Shown: positions 16,368-25,533, counted from the first letter of the stretch. The stretch is DNA of 64,000 nt from Nostoc sp. CHAB 5834 (GCA_020829485.1 JAIVFU010000005.1:1-64000), one strand, 5' to 3'. Program-made: numbers and translations. Notes: generated from the letters alone by a model not told the origin.

Positions 16368-17174
16368 TTGGTTAACCTAACGCCTACCGAATTAGAACGC
16401 TATCGTCGCCAAATGATGCTTCCGAATTTTGGCGAAACAGCACAGAAGCGCCTGAAGTCAGCGACAGTTCTGGTGACAGGTGTGGGGGGATTAGGCGGTA
16501 CGGCGGCGCTTTACTTAGCAGTAGCGGGCGTTGGGCGGCTAATCCTAGTCCGGGGTGGTGACTTACGGCTAGATGATATGAATCGTCAGGTTCTTATGAC
16601 TGATGATTGGGTAGGTAAGCCAAGGGTATTCAAAGCTAAAGAAACTCTGGATGCGATTAATCCTGATGTCCAAGTGGAAATTGTTCATGATTACATCACC
16701 CCGGAAAATGTAGATTCGTTAGTGCAATCTGCTGATATGGCTCTTGATTGCGCCCACAACTTTACAGAGCGCAATTTGTTAAATGAAGCCTGTGTGCGAT
16801 CGCGTAAGCCAATGGTGGAAGCCGCAATGAATGGGATGGAGGCTTACCTGACGACGATTATTCCTGGTGTGACTCCTTGTTTGTCTTGTTTGTTTCCAGA
16901 AAAGCCTGATTGGGATCAGCGCGGCTTTTCAGTTCTAGGCGCTGTTTCTGGGACACTAGCTTGTCTCACAGCTTTGGAAGCGATCAAGCTGATCACCGGG
17001 TTTAGTCAGCCTCTATTGTCGCAATTGCTGACAATTGACTTGAATCGGATGGAATTTGCTAAACGCCGTTCTCACCGCGATCGCTCTTGTCCAGTATGCG
17101 GTAATAGTGCGCCTTGGAGACACGCGCAATCCAATTCGATGGAACCCACGGGTATTACACAAAATAGTCATTAG
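16368..17174 (+). CDS. hesA: HesA, MoeB/ThiF-like protein of the nif cluster
   Basis: This 268-residue E1-like adenylyltransferase family protein has a nucleotide-binding loop GVGGLGG near residue 40, an acidic/arginine stretch LDDMNRQVL, and two C-x2-C zinc pairs (CLSCLF and CPVCG). HesA proteins occur with nif genes in heterocystous cyanobacteria and may act in molybdenum or sulfur delivery. The start is TTG, chosen because a perfect AGGAGGT lies 5 bases upstream and the family N-terminus follows directly. Heptamer repeats follow the stop at 17164-17226. Confidence 0.93.
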   Translation: MVNLTPTELERYRRQMMLPNFGETAQKRLKSATVLVTGVGGLGGTAALYLAVAGVGRLILVRGGDLRLDDMNRQVLMTDDWVGKPRVFKAKETLDAINPDVQVEIVHDYITPENVDSLVQSADMALDCAHNFTERNLLNEACVRSRKPMVEAAMNGMEAYLTTIIPGVTPCLSCLFPEKPDWDQRGFSVLGAVSGTLACLTALEAIKLITGFSQPLLSQLLTIDLNRMEFAKRRSHRDRSCPVCGNSAPWRHAQSNSMEPTGITQNSH

Positions 17175-17274
17175 TCATTGGTCATTAGTAAATAACAAAG
17201 GACGAAGGACAACTGACAAATGACAATCCCCACCTGAAATCAGAACAACTAATCGCTACAAATCAGGAGACTTC

Positions 17275-17646
17275 ATGGCCGTTATTTTATCAGAAAAAGC
17301 AGAATTTCATCTGCGGGCATTCCTCAAAGGTTCCGCACCCGATGCTAATGGCGCAACTAAAGGTGTTCGCATCTCTGTAAAAGATGGTGGTTGCAGTGGC
17401 TATGAATATGCGATCGATATCACCAGCAAGCCCCAACCAGATGATTTGGTAAGTCAGCAAGGCAAAGTGCTGGTTTACGTTGATGCCAAAAGTGCGCCGT
17501 TATTAGACGGAGTTATCGTTGACTTCGTTGAAGGAGTGATGGAAAGCGGTTTTAAGTTCATCAACCCCAATGCAACTGATACCTGCGGTTGTGGAAAGTC
17601 CTTTAAAACAGATGACGGTACGCCTACTGGTGTACCTTGCAGCTAA
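17275..17646 (+). CDS. hesB: HesB/IscA-like iron-sulfur assembly protein
   Basis: The 123-residue A-type carrier has the three conserved cysteines Cys40 (GGCSGYEY), Cys104 and Cys106 (DTCGCGKSF). It likely receives iron-sulfur clusters and passes them to nitrogenase-related targets in heterocysts. A CAGGAG Shine-Dalgarno sequence precedes the ATG. The tail after the CGCG motif (KTDDGTPTGVPCS) is slightly longer than in housekeeping IscA. fdxH follows after a 215-base spacer in which no gene is seen. Confidence 0.94.
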   Translation: MAVILSEKAEFHLRAFLKGSAPDANGATKGVRISVKDGGCSGYEYAIDITSKPQPDDLVSQQGKVLVYVDAKSAPLLDGVIVDFVEGVMESGFKFINPNATDTCGCGKSFKTDDGTPTGVPCS

Positions 17647-17861
17647 CATCATTCCCTTAGCGCTAAGTCAGTTTTAGAAATACTCCGCAGAGTTTCAATG
17701 CTCTTGAGATAGCTTCTAGTTCGCATTGCATCCCTTACTTTTATAGAGAAGCCGATTAAACTTAGCATCTCTGTAAAAAAAAAGGAAGCAAAAAGTAGGA
17801 TAGGTTGCTCAAAAAATTCGGAAATTAGACCAACTGTATAACGTTTGAGGAGAATCGGAAA

Positions 17862-18161
17862 ATGGCTACCTACCAAGTTAGATTAATCAACAAAAAAGAA
17901 GACCTCGACACCACAATTGAAGTTGACGAAGAGACTACCATCTTGGAAGCAGCAGAAGAACATGGTATTGAATTGCCCTTTTCTTGTCACGCAGGTTCTT
18001 GCTCTAGCTGTGTTGGCAAGGTTGTCGAAGGTGAAGTTAATCAAGATGATCAAAACTTTTTAGATGACGATCAAGTTTCTAAAGGATACGCTCTACTTTG
18101 TGTAACTTATCCTCGTTCTAATTGCACAATTAAGACTCATCAAGAAGCGTATCTCGTCTAA
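17862..18161 (+). CDS. fdxH: Heterocyst [2Fe-2S] ferredoxin FdxH
   Basis: The 99-residue plant-type ferredoxin has cluster ligands Cys42, Cys47, Cys50 and Cys80 ([10 protein letters not shown] and YALLC). It is the direct electron donor to nitrogenase reductase in heterocysts. The basic positions near the N-terminus (INKKEDLD) and the [11 protein letters not shown] loop match FdxH rather than the photosynthetic PetF. A strong GAGGAG precedes the ATG. It closes the hesA-hesB-fdxH group. Confidence 0.95.
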   Translation: MATYQVRLINKKEDLDTTIEVDEETTILEAAEEHGIELPFSCHAGSCSSCVGKVVEGEVNQDDQNFLDDDQVSKGYALLCVTYPRSNCTIKTHQEAYLV

Positions 18162-18265
18162 AGTATTACTTTGGTGGCTACCTTTAGCGACTTAATAAAA
18201 GATGAAGGAAGAAGGATGAAAATATACTTCCTTCTTCCCTTCACAATCCCTAATTTATAATTAAA

Positions 18266-18517
18266 ATGTTTTCCCCTTTTAGTGTTACTGGCTGTTCATT
18301 AGAATTATTAAGAACGGGAGAGCGAGGAATCGTCACCTTCTGTAAAAGTCAAGATGAAACAATCTTGAAAAAACTGAGAGCAATGGGAGTAACACCAGGA
18401 GATAGTATCACTTTAAAACAAAACTTTCCCTCTTTAATTATTAAAATAGGAAATACATACTTAGCAGTAGATATAGAAAGTAGCCGTGTTATTTATGTCC
18501 GCGTTATTGATAACTAA
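18266..18517 (+). CDS. feoA: FeoA domain protein
   Basis: The 83-residue FeoA/SH3-like protein has the pattern GERGIVTFCKSQDETILKKL, then MGVTPGDSITLKQNF and a final SRVIYVRVI. FeoA proteins assist ferrous iron uptake by FeoB, but no feoB is next to it. The place directly after fdxH suggests iron supply for nitrogenase. A purine stretch before the ATG is only a weak Shine-Dalgarno sequence. Confidence 0.9.
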   Translation: MFSPFSVTGCSLELLRTGERGIVTFCKSQDETILKKLRAMGVTPGDSITLKQNFPSLIIKIGNTYLAVDIESSRVIYVRVIDN

Positions 18518-18619
18518 TTAAATTAATTAACATCTATATAATATTATCTTGACAAAATAATTATTAATTCATAATTAAAAGGGTAAAAAGCAAGCACTGA
18601 TTGCAACTACGAATTACAT

Positions 18620-18660
18620 TGACCTCACTCCTTTCCTAATTAATTCCAGGGGTGAGGTCA
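18620..18660. terminator. Hairpin between converging feoA and mop
   Basis: Arms 18620-18628 and 18652-18660 form a perfect 9-bp GC-rich stem with a long loop, between two converging genes. The T run is weak, so this is a probable rather than a classical terminator. Confidence 0.5.
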
Positions 18661-18735
18661 CTAAATTTATAGAGATGAATGCAATTTGGTATTACAGACA
18701 AAGCCGCTTGCAAGAAAAAGCAACTTGCCTATTTT

Positions 18736-18945
18736 TTAATCAACAGCAACTATCACATCTGATGATTTAATCACGGCATAAGCCTGCTTACCTTCTACAA
18801 GTCCTAGCTTTTCCGCCGATGATTTTGTAATTATTGACACTAACTCTACTCCTGGTGCCACTTCTAAAGTTATCTCAGTATTAACTGTTCCAGGCACAAC
18901 TTTTTTTACAGTACCTTTGAGAGAATTACGAGCGCTAATTTCCAT
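18736..18945 (-). CDS. Mop-like molybdate-binding protein (TOBE domain)
   Basis: The 69-residue single TOBE/Mop domain, MEISARNSLKGTVKKVVPGT, carries the conserved SARN and GTV segments and ends SSDVIVAVD. Such molbindins store or buffer molybdate and fit beside nif genes. The frame is open 5 codons further upstream to a TTG at 18960. The ATG at 18945 gives the usual family N-terminus and was chosen. It is transcribed towards feoA. Confidence 0.9.
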   Translation of the reverse strand: MEISARNSLKGTVKKVVPGTVNTEITLEVAPGVELVSIITKSSAEKLGLVEGKQAYAVIKSSDVIVAVD

Positions 18946-19197
18946 GTTTTTACTTGCCAAGTTTAGCTATTTATACTTTAGTAAGTTAGCAAATTTTAAT
19001 ATTAAAAATGTTCTTTTTTTAAATATCTTAATAATTATGAAATAATTCTCATTTGCCTAACGGTTCTACCTCTAGTTGATGATTTTTACAAGAAAGCGTG
19101 GTGACGTGCTGCTCAACTCAGGCTCAAAGAATTTTAAAAAATAATATTAATAGGCATTATCAAAAATAGACTTATCGATTAAATATCTTATTATTTT

Positions 19198-20300
19198 ATG
19201 TATATAGATGATAGGTTGGAAAATTATATTATACCGGGTAAAAGTATCAACGGATTCATCTTTTTAATTAGTTGTGTTTATTATAGGTCTAGCTGGAAAT
19301 ATCAAAATAGAAGCATAAGATATTGCTTCTTAGATAGCGGACACCATTTAGGTGCAGTTGCAGCTTCAGCTTTTCTCCACAACCGAGATATACAACTAAT
19401 TTTTGACTTTGATAAACTTGCTCTCAATTCCGATTTGGGTTTTGAGAATAAGTAAGTAGGCGAGAATAAATCAAAATAGATTAAGTAATGTAAAAAATCT
19501 TGAGATGAGTTCGTAGTGAACGCGAGTGCGTCTCGTAGAGAGCGGCTTCAGCCCTCTCTACGAGACGCTACGCGAACAAATTAGGACTAAAGTCCTTACT
19601 ACAAACCTTGAATTATTCACGCCCCTGTACTTAAGGAGTTTATGCTTGTGCGGTGTCAGGAGAAGTACAAGACAAGAAAATCAGAGGCTTAAGGCTGAAA
19701 GTTCCTTTTGTGTCTGGTACTGATTATTTTGAATCCAATCAATTTATTGAAGATGCCTATAAAGCAACTACTCTACAAAAGAGTCGTCAGCAGAAATTAG
19801 AGTATCCTCAATTTGACTTTGATCGGGATAAATTTTCTCAAAAAGTTTGGGCTAGACGTTCTATTAGACGTTTCCGGAAAGAGTCTATTTCTCAAGAAGA
19901 TTATTTATATGTAGTGCAACAACTTCAGCAGTCAATACCGACAGAAAATTATGAGCAAATAGAAATTTACTCAGTGGTGCATCGAGTAGAGGGAATGACA
20001 CCTGGGTTATATAAAGGTACGTATCTGGTTAAGACAGGTAATTTTAGTGAAAAGACAGGTTACTTATGCATTAATCAGGCTATTGCTAGAGATAGCGCTG
20101 TAACTTTATTTTTTGTGTCAGATTATTTAAACTATCAAACTGCTATGCAAATAGCTGGTTTTCTTGGACAAAGGCTTTATTTAACTAGTAATTATTTGGG
20201 AATTCAGTGTAGTGGGATTGGTGCTTATTATGATGACGAAACCCAAGAATTATTAGAAACAAATAAAGATGTACTTTATGGAATGGTGATTGAAATATAA
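19198..20300 (+). pseudogene. Broken SagB-type (ThcOx) nitroreductase-like gene
   Basis: Two open pieces make up one protein family. The first (19198-19455) encodes VYYRSSWKYQNRSIRYCFLD followed by SGHHLG, the junction typical of SagB-type FMN oxidoreductases. The second (19653-20300, 215 codons from a GTG) encodes the C-terminal nitroreductase domain (RRSIRRFRK and GQRLYLTSNYLGIQCSGIGA). The N-terminal part of the first domain is missing. The pieces are separated by stops and by a hairpin-forming dispersed repeat at 19514-19610. The second piece might still be translated alone. SagB-type enzymes oxidise azoline rings in peptide toxins, but many cyanobacterial members have unknown substrates. 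Confidence 0.7.
19514..19610. repeat. Compound dispersed repeat with 15-bp hairpin inside the SagB-like gene
   Basis: Perfect 15-bp arms lie at 19528-19542 and 19554-19568, followed by the GGACTAAAGTCC repeat also found at 169-240 and 46693-46743. It sits exactly between the two halves of the broken gene. Confidence 0.75.
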
Positions 20301-20318
20301 GCAGGAAGCTAAAGAAAC

Positions 20319-20693
20319 ATGGCTAGAAAGATGTATTACTTCAATGATGATGACTCACATCCAATACAACCGACATCGGCGGATATTATACTGCGGCAAC
20401 AACTAGAGTATTCTATTAGCAGATACTTTTATGACGCTTGCGATCGCACGATTCAAAATCTTCTATCTAATTGTCGATGGTATGTCACAACTCATGCCAA
20501 TGCTCTAACATTGGTTATTGAATGTCCCGATCAAGTTACTAATTGGCGTATTTTGCAAAAAATCGTGCCAATGGGGACATTACTACACGGAATTGTCAGC
20601 AGTGCTAAAATCCGTGTTTGTCCGCCAGAGAGTCAAGGCGTACCTTTTGAAATGAGGGTAGATGAACTTTCTGTTTATCGGGATTGGGCTTGA
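20319..20693 (+). CDS. Conserved hypothetical protein, paralog of 45273-45647
   Basis: The 124-residue protein is of unknown function. A shared core with the gene at 45273-45647 includes CDR...LLSNC.WYVTT, then A..LTL...CPD, a W..I..I...G segment, KIRV.PP and the ending VYRDWA/AYRDWL. Its start is 18 bases after the SagB-like oxidoreductase, so the two were probably one operon. The paralog is likewise tied to a flavin oxidoreductase gene. No membrane segments or catalytic motifs are visible. Confidence 0.7.
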   Translation: MARKMYYFNDDDSHPIQPTSADIILRQQLEYSISRYFYDACDRTIQNLLSNCRWYVTTHANALTLVIECPDQVTNWRILQKIVPMGTLLHGIVSSAKIRVCPPESQGVPFEMRVDELSVYRDWA

Positions 20694-20712
20694 TTAGATT
20701 TTGGATTTTGGA

Positions 20713-21183
<471 letters not shown>

Positions 21184-21201
21184 GGGATGAAATTTAATTG
21201 T

Positions 21202-21543
21202 TTAAGCAGTTGCGAATTCAGTCAAAGCGCGATCGCTTGGAGGATGAAAAGCTAACACAATATCACTTTGGGGAACGCCGGCGTTTAATAAATCGGTGGC
21301 AATACCTTCTTCAGTCCAGTCTTCTTCGATCCAAATTTTGTTATTTTTAATCCGAATATGTACAGTAATACCTTTAATTCTGCGATTTTTTTGCCAGCCA
21401 ATCTGAAACCATAGATACTGATCGCGTTCATTATCGAGTGCTAAAAGGCTTTCTAAGTCCTCATCAGGTGAGCTATTGCAGAGGCGATCGTACTCTATGA
21501 GAATATTTTTAATAATATTTCTGTAGTTAGTTAGTTTATCCAT
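21202..21543 (-). CDS. xisI: XisI-family protein, copy 3
   Basis: This 113-residue XisI-family protein (MDKLTNYRNIIKNILIEYD, IGWQKNRRIKGITVHIRIK, NKIWIEEDWTEEGIA) overlaps its xisH partner by 13 bases, like the two pairs on the nifD element. It lies outside any excision element visible here and directly before hupW, which shows that XisI paralogs are not restricted to excision. Confidence 0.85.
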   Translation of the reverse strand: MDKLTNYRNIIKNILIEYDRLCNSSPDEDLESLLALDNERDQYLWFQIGWQKNRRIKGITVHIRIKNNKIWIEEDWTEEGIATDLLNAGVPQSDIVLAFHPPSDRALTEFATA

Positions 21544-21947
21544 TGAACTATAACCTCACTTTCGACATCTACAATCATTAATAAGAGTTGATTCTGCTGA
21601 ACTACTAATGTAATTGCTTTTAGCTGGAAAAAATTTTCATAAGTACTTTGCTTGATTGCTAAATAAAGTTTATATTGAGGTTCTGTAACTTGAATCAGAT
21701 TACGATAAAGAATATATTGACCTAAAGCATTTTCAAAGTCATTTATTGGCGATTTTCCCAAGAAGCTTTTAATTTCAACAATAATTTTAGTTCCATTGCG
21801 TTCAGCTGCAAGTGTTCTCTCAGCCGCTAGATCAGCAAATAGCTTAGTATTTTCATATTTGATGATGTAAGGGTCATCTGTAATTATCCAACCGTCTTTG
21901 ATGAGGGCTGCTTTTACAGCATTATGGTAGAAATCCCTAGCGGGCAT
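21531..21947 (-). CDS. xisH: XisH-family nuclease-like protein, copy 3
   Basis: This 138-residue XisH-family protein keeps the same putative PD-(D/E)xK residues: Asp39 (LFADLAAE), Glu58 and Lys60 (IIVEIKSFLG). It begins MPARDFYHNAVKAALIKDGW. It leads a possible xisH-xisI-hupW transcript. The plus-strand gene at 22120 starts 172 bases away on the other side, and that gap shows no clear feature. Confidence 0.85.
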   Translation of the reverse strand: MPARDFYHNAVKAALIKDGWIITDDPYIIKYENTKLFADLAAERTLAAERNGTKIIVEIKSFLGKSPINDFENALGQYILYRNLIQVTEPQYKLYLAIKQSTYENFFQLKAITLVVQQNQLLLMIVDVESEVIVQWIN

Positions 21948-22119
21948 AGAGTCACAAAATTATAGTAAGTATATTCTAGCAATACCTCAGTGGGTATGTA
22001 ATTGTGAGGTTGCTGGTGAGGCGATCGCCGTGAAGACAGTTAGCTTGTTATATCTCTGCTGGATTTGGGAACAATGTAGTCAGTTTACTGATTTTTACTG
22101 ATTTCAAGAACTTAATATT

Positions 22120-22614
22120 ATGGATTCTTTAGATGCACTTAAAAAGGGAGCAATTTGGGGATTTAGGCTAGGTATTATCTTGGACATTCTAGCAAGTTTA
22201 CTTTTGGTATCCTCAAATTATGGCGGAGTTGCAGATTCAATATTTACAGTAGTCATCTTTACGATTTATTTTGGATTTGCAGGTACTATTCTTGGTGGTA
22301 TATTCGCTCTAGTTATTTTAGGTGCAATAGGCACTTTAAAATTGGCCAATTGGGTATTTGTCATCCTGGGAGGAAGTATTATAAGTATCTCAACTTCTCT
22401 CCTAGCTTCTCTAATTGGCAGTGTAGCTGGCTGGATAAGTTTTTCATTCATTCCAATATTGTTGTTTTTACGTCAATATCTGTCTGAAAAGTCACCTGAA
22501 TGGGTTGAAAAAGCTTTAGATCAAGCAGTTATAACCTTCCTCGATAGTCTAATTTTGACTTTTCTAGTGTTTTGTTTCCAGCACTTAACTCGTATTACTC
22601 TACTTGGAGTCTAA
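22120..22614 (+). CDS. Hypothetical membrane protein
   Basis: The 164-residue protein has four to five hydrophobic segments (about residues 12-32, 40-70, 72-90, 95-120 and 140-160) and few charges between them. It is probably an integral membrane protein. No family is recognised. It stands alone and converges on the gene at 22759. Confidence 0.6.
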   Translation: MDSLDALKKGAIWGFRLGIILDILASLLLVSSNYGGVADSIFTVVIFTIYFGFAGTILGGIFALVILGAIGTLKLANWVFVILGGSIISISTSLLASLIGSVAGWISFSFIPILLFLRQYLSEKSPEWVEKALDQAVITFLDSLILTFLVFCFQHLTRITLLGV

Positions 22615-22699
22615 GTCTAAATTTGTCTATGGAGCGATCGCAATTCAACAATTAACAGTAATTAAACTTTGTAATACAGGCAATCAGTAGTGACTAAAA

Positions 22700-22735
22700 C
22701 AGAGGCTTTGACTAATAATACAGACAAAGCCTCTG
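22700..22735 (-). terminator. Rho-independent terminator
   Basis: Perfect 11-bp arms lie at 22700-22710 and 22725-22735. A T run follows on the minus strand, directly beyond the stop of the gene at 22759-23181. It may also stop the converging plus-strand gene. Confidence 0.75.
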
Positions 22736-22758
22736 AAAACCAAATTATCAGCAGGAAA

Positions 22759-23181
22759 CTATAAATCTACACCATGTTTCTTAGCAACTTCAGTCAGTTT
22801 CTCATACTGATGTTGTGATGCTTGAGTTAATATCTCTTCAGCCTGTTCTTTAGTACTTCCCTCTTTAGGAATTAAATACTTGACATAAAGAGATACAAAA
22901 TCGGCAGCGATCGCCAAACCAGATAAGCTATGTTTGTCAGCTTCCTTACCAGCGATCGCAGCTACCAAACCTGCTTTAATTGGGTCTGGTTTAACTTTCA
23001 TGAACTGCTCGACAAGTTTAGAAACATAGTCTTCTGGTGGCAAGTTATTTAACTTACTTCTATCGGGAGTAAAGTTACATTCTGCGGCTTTTGCCTGTTC
23101 TAAAACACACCATTCTATGTATTCTTGCAATGCTGCATCGGGAACGCGAGGGAGATAATTATGTAGCGCTAAATCAGACAC
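22759..23181 (-). CDS. Conserved hypothetical protein
   Basis: The 140-residue soluble, mostly helical protein starts MSDLALHNYLPRVPDAALQE. It has no recognised catalytic motif; cysteines occur only near residues 25 and 35. Codon use and length look genuine, and a good terminator follows. Its function is unknown. Confidence 0.65.
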   Translation of the reverse strand: MSDLALHNYLPRVPDAALQEYIEWCVLEQAKAAECNFTPDRSKLNNLPPEDYVSKLVEQFMKVKPDPIKAGLVAAIAGKEADKHSLSGLAIAADFVSLYVKYLIPKEGSTKEQAEEILTQASQHQYEKLTEVAKKHGVDL

Positions 23182-23346
23182 AAGCTTACCGTGTAAATTG
23201 CTGTTTTATGCAAATGCATTAACGCAAGCCTAACCCACTATTTCTATAAGTTTTAGTGTGTTACGCTACGAGTTTTGAATATAAGGCATTGGGAATAGGG
23301 CATTGGGAATAGGGCATTAGAAAATCTCCGCTCCACTTCCTAATTT

Positions 23347-23679
23347 CTATTCCCTAATAACTCGCTTTAGATGTTCTTGTCCCCAGTCGCACAGAGCTTT
23401 TAAGACAGGTATAAGAGTTCTGCCATAATCTGTAAAAGAATATTGCACTTTTAAAGGTACATCTGAGTACACTTTTCGGTTAACAATTCCATCATGTTCT
23501 AGTTCACGAAGTTGTTGAATCAACATTTTTTCAGTAATCTCAGGAATCAATTGTTTCAATTCGCTGTATCGTTTGGCTTCATCCTTCAAGTGCCAGAGAA
23601 TCAAAATCTTCCATTTGCCACCTAAAATTTTTAGCGTTGTTTGCACAAATGATGTGCCTTCAGTTTGCTTTTCTGACAT
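23347..23679 (-). CDS. HxlR-family transcriptional regulator
   Basis: The 110-residue winged-helix regulator of the HxlR family shows GGKWKILILWHL, RYSELKQLIPEITEKMLIQQ and a C-terminal FTDYGRTLIPVL. It is divergent from an SDR oxidoreductase 102 bases away. The shared intergenic stretch contains an inverted repeat, the usual arrangement for control of the neighbour by a redox- or aldehyde-sensing HxlR protein. The inducing signal cannot be read from the sequence. Confidence 0.93.
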   Translation of the reverse strand: MSEKQTEGTSFVQTTLKILGGKWKILILWHLKDEAKRYSELKQLIPEITEKMLIQQLRELEHDGIVNRKVYSDVPLKVQYSFTDYGRTLIPVLKALCDWGQEHLKRVIRE

Positions 23680-23690
23680 ATATTATGCGA

Positions 23691-23726
23691 ACTTACAAAA
23701 AAGTAAGTACTTCCCAAAAAGTAAGT
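23691..23726. promoter_or_regulatory. Probable HxlR operator
   Basis: ACTTAC-A6-GTAAGT at 23691-23708 is a perfect inverted repeat. A second, partial copy (ACTT...AAAAAGTAAGT) follows to 23726. It lies between the divergent HxlR and SDR genes, where an operator controlling both would be expected. Confidence 0.65.
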
Positions 23727-23781
23727 ATAAGTATATTTTTGGATTAGAGTAATTCTTATTTCGACGGTATAAAGGAAAAGC

Positions 23782-24519
23782 ATGGAAGTTTTAGGTGCAA
23801 CTGCTCTGGTAACTGGCGCAAATGGAGGTTTAGGTAAGTACTTCGTAGAGGGATTGAGAGCGCAAGGTGTAGCCAAAATTTATGCTGGCGCTCGCAAGGT
23901 GGATGCTTTAGCTGAACTGGTTGCAACAGATCCGCAGCGAATTATCCCGATTCAGTTAGAAATTACTGATGAAGAATCTGTTCGCCAAGCTGCACTAAAA
24001 TGTCAAGATGTCAACTTGTTGATTAACAATGCTGGTGTGGGCTTGAACCAGGGATTGATTGCTGCACCTGATTTGTCTTCCGCTAGGGCAGAAATGGAAG
24101 TTAATTATTTTGGGACGTTGATTATGTGCCGTGCTTTTGCTCCCATCTTGAAACAAAATGGAGGTGGAGCGATCGCTAATATGGTTTCAATGGTGGCGCG
24201 GGTAAATCTTCCTTTTAATGGCAGCTATGGCGCTTCTAAAGCAGCAGTTTTGTCATTGACTCAGGCGGTTCGGGCAGAGTTGGCGGCTCAAAAAACGCTT
24301 GTGGTAGCAGTGTTACCAGGAGCTATCGATATTGGTATGGGCAAGTCTTTCCCTGATCCAAAAGTACCTCCGGAGGAAGTAGTTCGGGATGTGCTGCAAG
24401 CTGTGATTGATGGTATTGAAGAGGTTTACCCAGGTGAGCAGGCCAAGCAACTCAATGAGCAACTGATGCAAGATCCTAAAGGAGTTGAAAAGTTTATTGC
24501 CACATTTTTACCAGGATAA
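23782..24519 (+). CDS. Short-chain dehydrogenase/reductase
   Basis: The 245-residue classical SDR has the NAD(P)-binding TGANGGLGKYF, the NNAGVG motif, and the catalytic Ser with Tyr-x3-Lys in SYGASKAAV. The substrate is unknown. The Shine-Dalgarno is AAAGGAAA. Control is probably by the divergent HxlR regulator. Directly after its TAA stop the same reading frame continues through a 16-unit tandem repeat to 24873, so readthrough would add a long heptad-repeat tail. Confidence 0.92.
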   Translation: MEVLGATALVTGANGGLGKYFVEGLRAQGVAKIYAGARKVDALAELVATDPQRIIPIQLEITDEESVRQAALKCQDVNLLINNAGVGLNQGLIAAPDLSSARAEMEVNYFGTLIMCRAFAPILKQNGGGAIANMVSMVARVNLPFNGSYGASKAAVLSLTQAVRAELAAQKTLVVAVLPGAIDIGMGKSFPDPKVPPEEVVRDVLQAVIDGIEEVYPGEQAKQLNEQLMQDPKGVEKFIATFLPG

Positions 24520-24531
24520 AGAGTTGATGGA

Positions 24532-24867
24532 GCGATCGCCGAAATAACAAATGCGATCGCCGAAATAACAAATGCGATCGCCGAAATAACAAATGCGATC
24601 GCCGAAATAACAAATGCGAACTCCGAAATAGCTTTTGCGAACTCCGAAATAGCTTTTGCGAACTCCGAAATAGCTTTTGCGATCGCCAAAATAGCAAATG
24701 CGATCGCCGAAATAACAAATGCGATCGCCAAAATAGCAAATGCGATCGCCGAAATAGCAAATGCGATTGCCGAAATAGCAAATGCGATTGCCGAAATAAC
24801 AAATGCGATTGCCGAAATAACAAATGCGATCGCTGAAATAGCAAATGTAGTCTCCAAAGTAGCAAAT
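24532..24867. repeat. 16 x 21-bp tandem array rich in HIP1 octamers
   Basis: There are sixteen contiguous 21-base units with no indels. Units 1-4, 8-11 and 15 hold an intact GCGATCGC. Units 5-7 are a variant (GCGAACTCC...GCTTTT). Units 12-14 carry GCGATTGC, and unit 16 is degenerate. In the frame of the preceding SDR gene each unit encodes AIAEITN or a variant, with isoleucines spaced 3 and 4 apart, a coiled-coil heptad. No start codon is present in that frame. Confidence 0.9.
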
Positions 24868-24892
24868 ACGTAGGCGTAGCCAGCCGTAGACA

Positions 24893-25291
24893 TTAAGATT
24901 TGGCTGCCCAAAGTAGGGAAATGTCGTACTTATTAAACATCGAATCGGCACTCACAAGCGTCATTTCTTCTATCTGAGCCTGTGCAATCAACATTCTGTC
25001 AAAAGGATCTCGGTGGTGCAAAGGTAAAGCAGCCGCTTGTAAAGCATGAGAAGCTGTAATTTCTAGCGTTCGCATTGCTAACACCGTCATCCGACTAGAA
25101 ATATAACTGTCTAGGGGGTCTGGCAGTGGTAACTTGCCGATCGCAACTTTTATCCCCATTTCCCAAATGCTGGCAACTGAGAGCCACAATTCATTGGTTT
25201 CATCCGCAATATAGGCGATCGCTGCTTCATTCAAAAGCTCTGGTTGGGTAAACCACCATAACCAACACTGCGTATCTAGCAAAAGTTTCAC
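24893..25291 (-). CDS. vapC: PIN domain toxin (VapC-type)
   Basis: The 132-residue PIN-domain RNase toxin has KLLLDTQCWLWW (catalytic Asp), SVASIWEMGIK (Glu), HHRDPFDRMLIAQA and LVSADSMF. It overlaps the Phd-type antitoxin by 4 bases. The dispersed repeat GGCGTAGCCAGCCGTAGACA is found just beyond its stop at about 24873-24893. Confidence 0.92.
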   Translation of the reverse strand: MKLLLDTQCWLWWFTQPELLNEAAIAYIADETNELWLSVASIWEMGIKVAIGKLPLPDPLDSYISSRMTVLAMRTLEITASHALQAAALPLHHRDPFDRMLIAQAQIEEMTLVSADSMFNKYDISLLWAAKS

Positions 25292-25533
25292 TCCTCACCG
25301 CCCTCAAATGCTGCCAAAATTTCTTCGGGCATTGGGGCATTGAAATCATCTGGCACTACAAAACGCCCTTTATCCTGCCCTAAACTATTGAGTCGATTTG
25401 ATGAGTTGTGAAACGGAACCAACTTGGCAACAGGAATACCTCGGTTGGAAATAATGATTTCTTCGCCAAGTTCTACGCGCGACAAAAGCTTTGAGAGATT
25501 CGTTTTAGCTTGATGAATATTTACAGTTTCCAT
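25288..25533 (-). CDS. Phd/YefM-type antitoxin
   Basis: The 81-residue antitoxin starts METVNIHQAKTNLSKLLSRV, with GEEIIISNRGIPVAKLVPF, the signature of the Phd/YefM DNA-binding fold. Its C-terminal part, rich in acidic residues, would wrap the PIN toxin. It precedes the toxin with a 4-base ATGA overlap and likely represses their common promoter. Confidence 0.92.
   Translation of the reverse strand: METVNIHQAKTNLSKLLSRVELGEEIIISNRGIPVAKLVPFHNSSNRLNSLGQDKGRFVVPDDFNAPMPEEILAAFEGGEE

Noticed and set aside
24426..24951. Long minus-strand frames through the tandem array
   Set aside because: They are by-products of the 21-base period and overlap the SDR and vapC genes.
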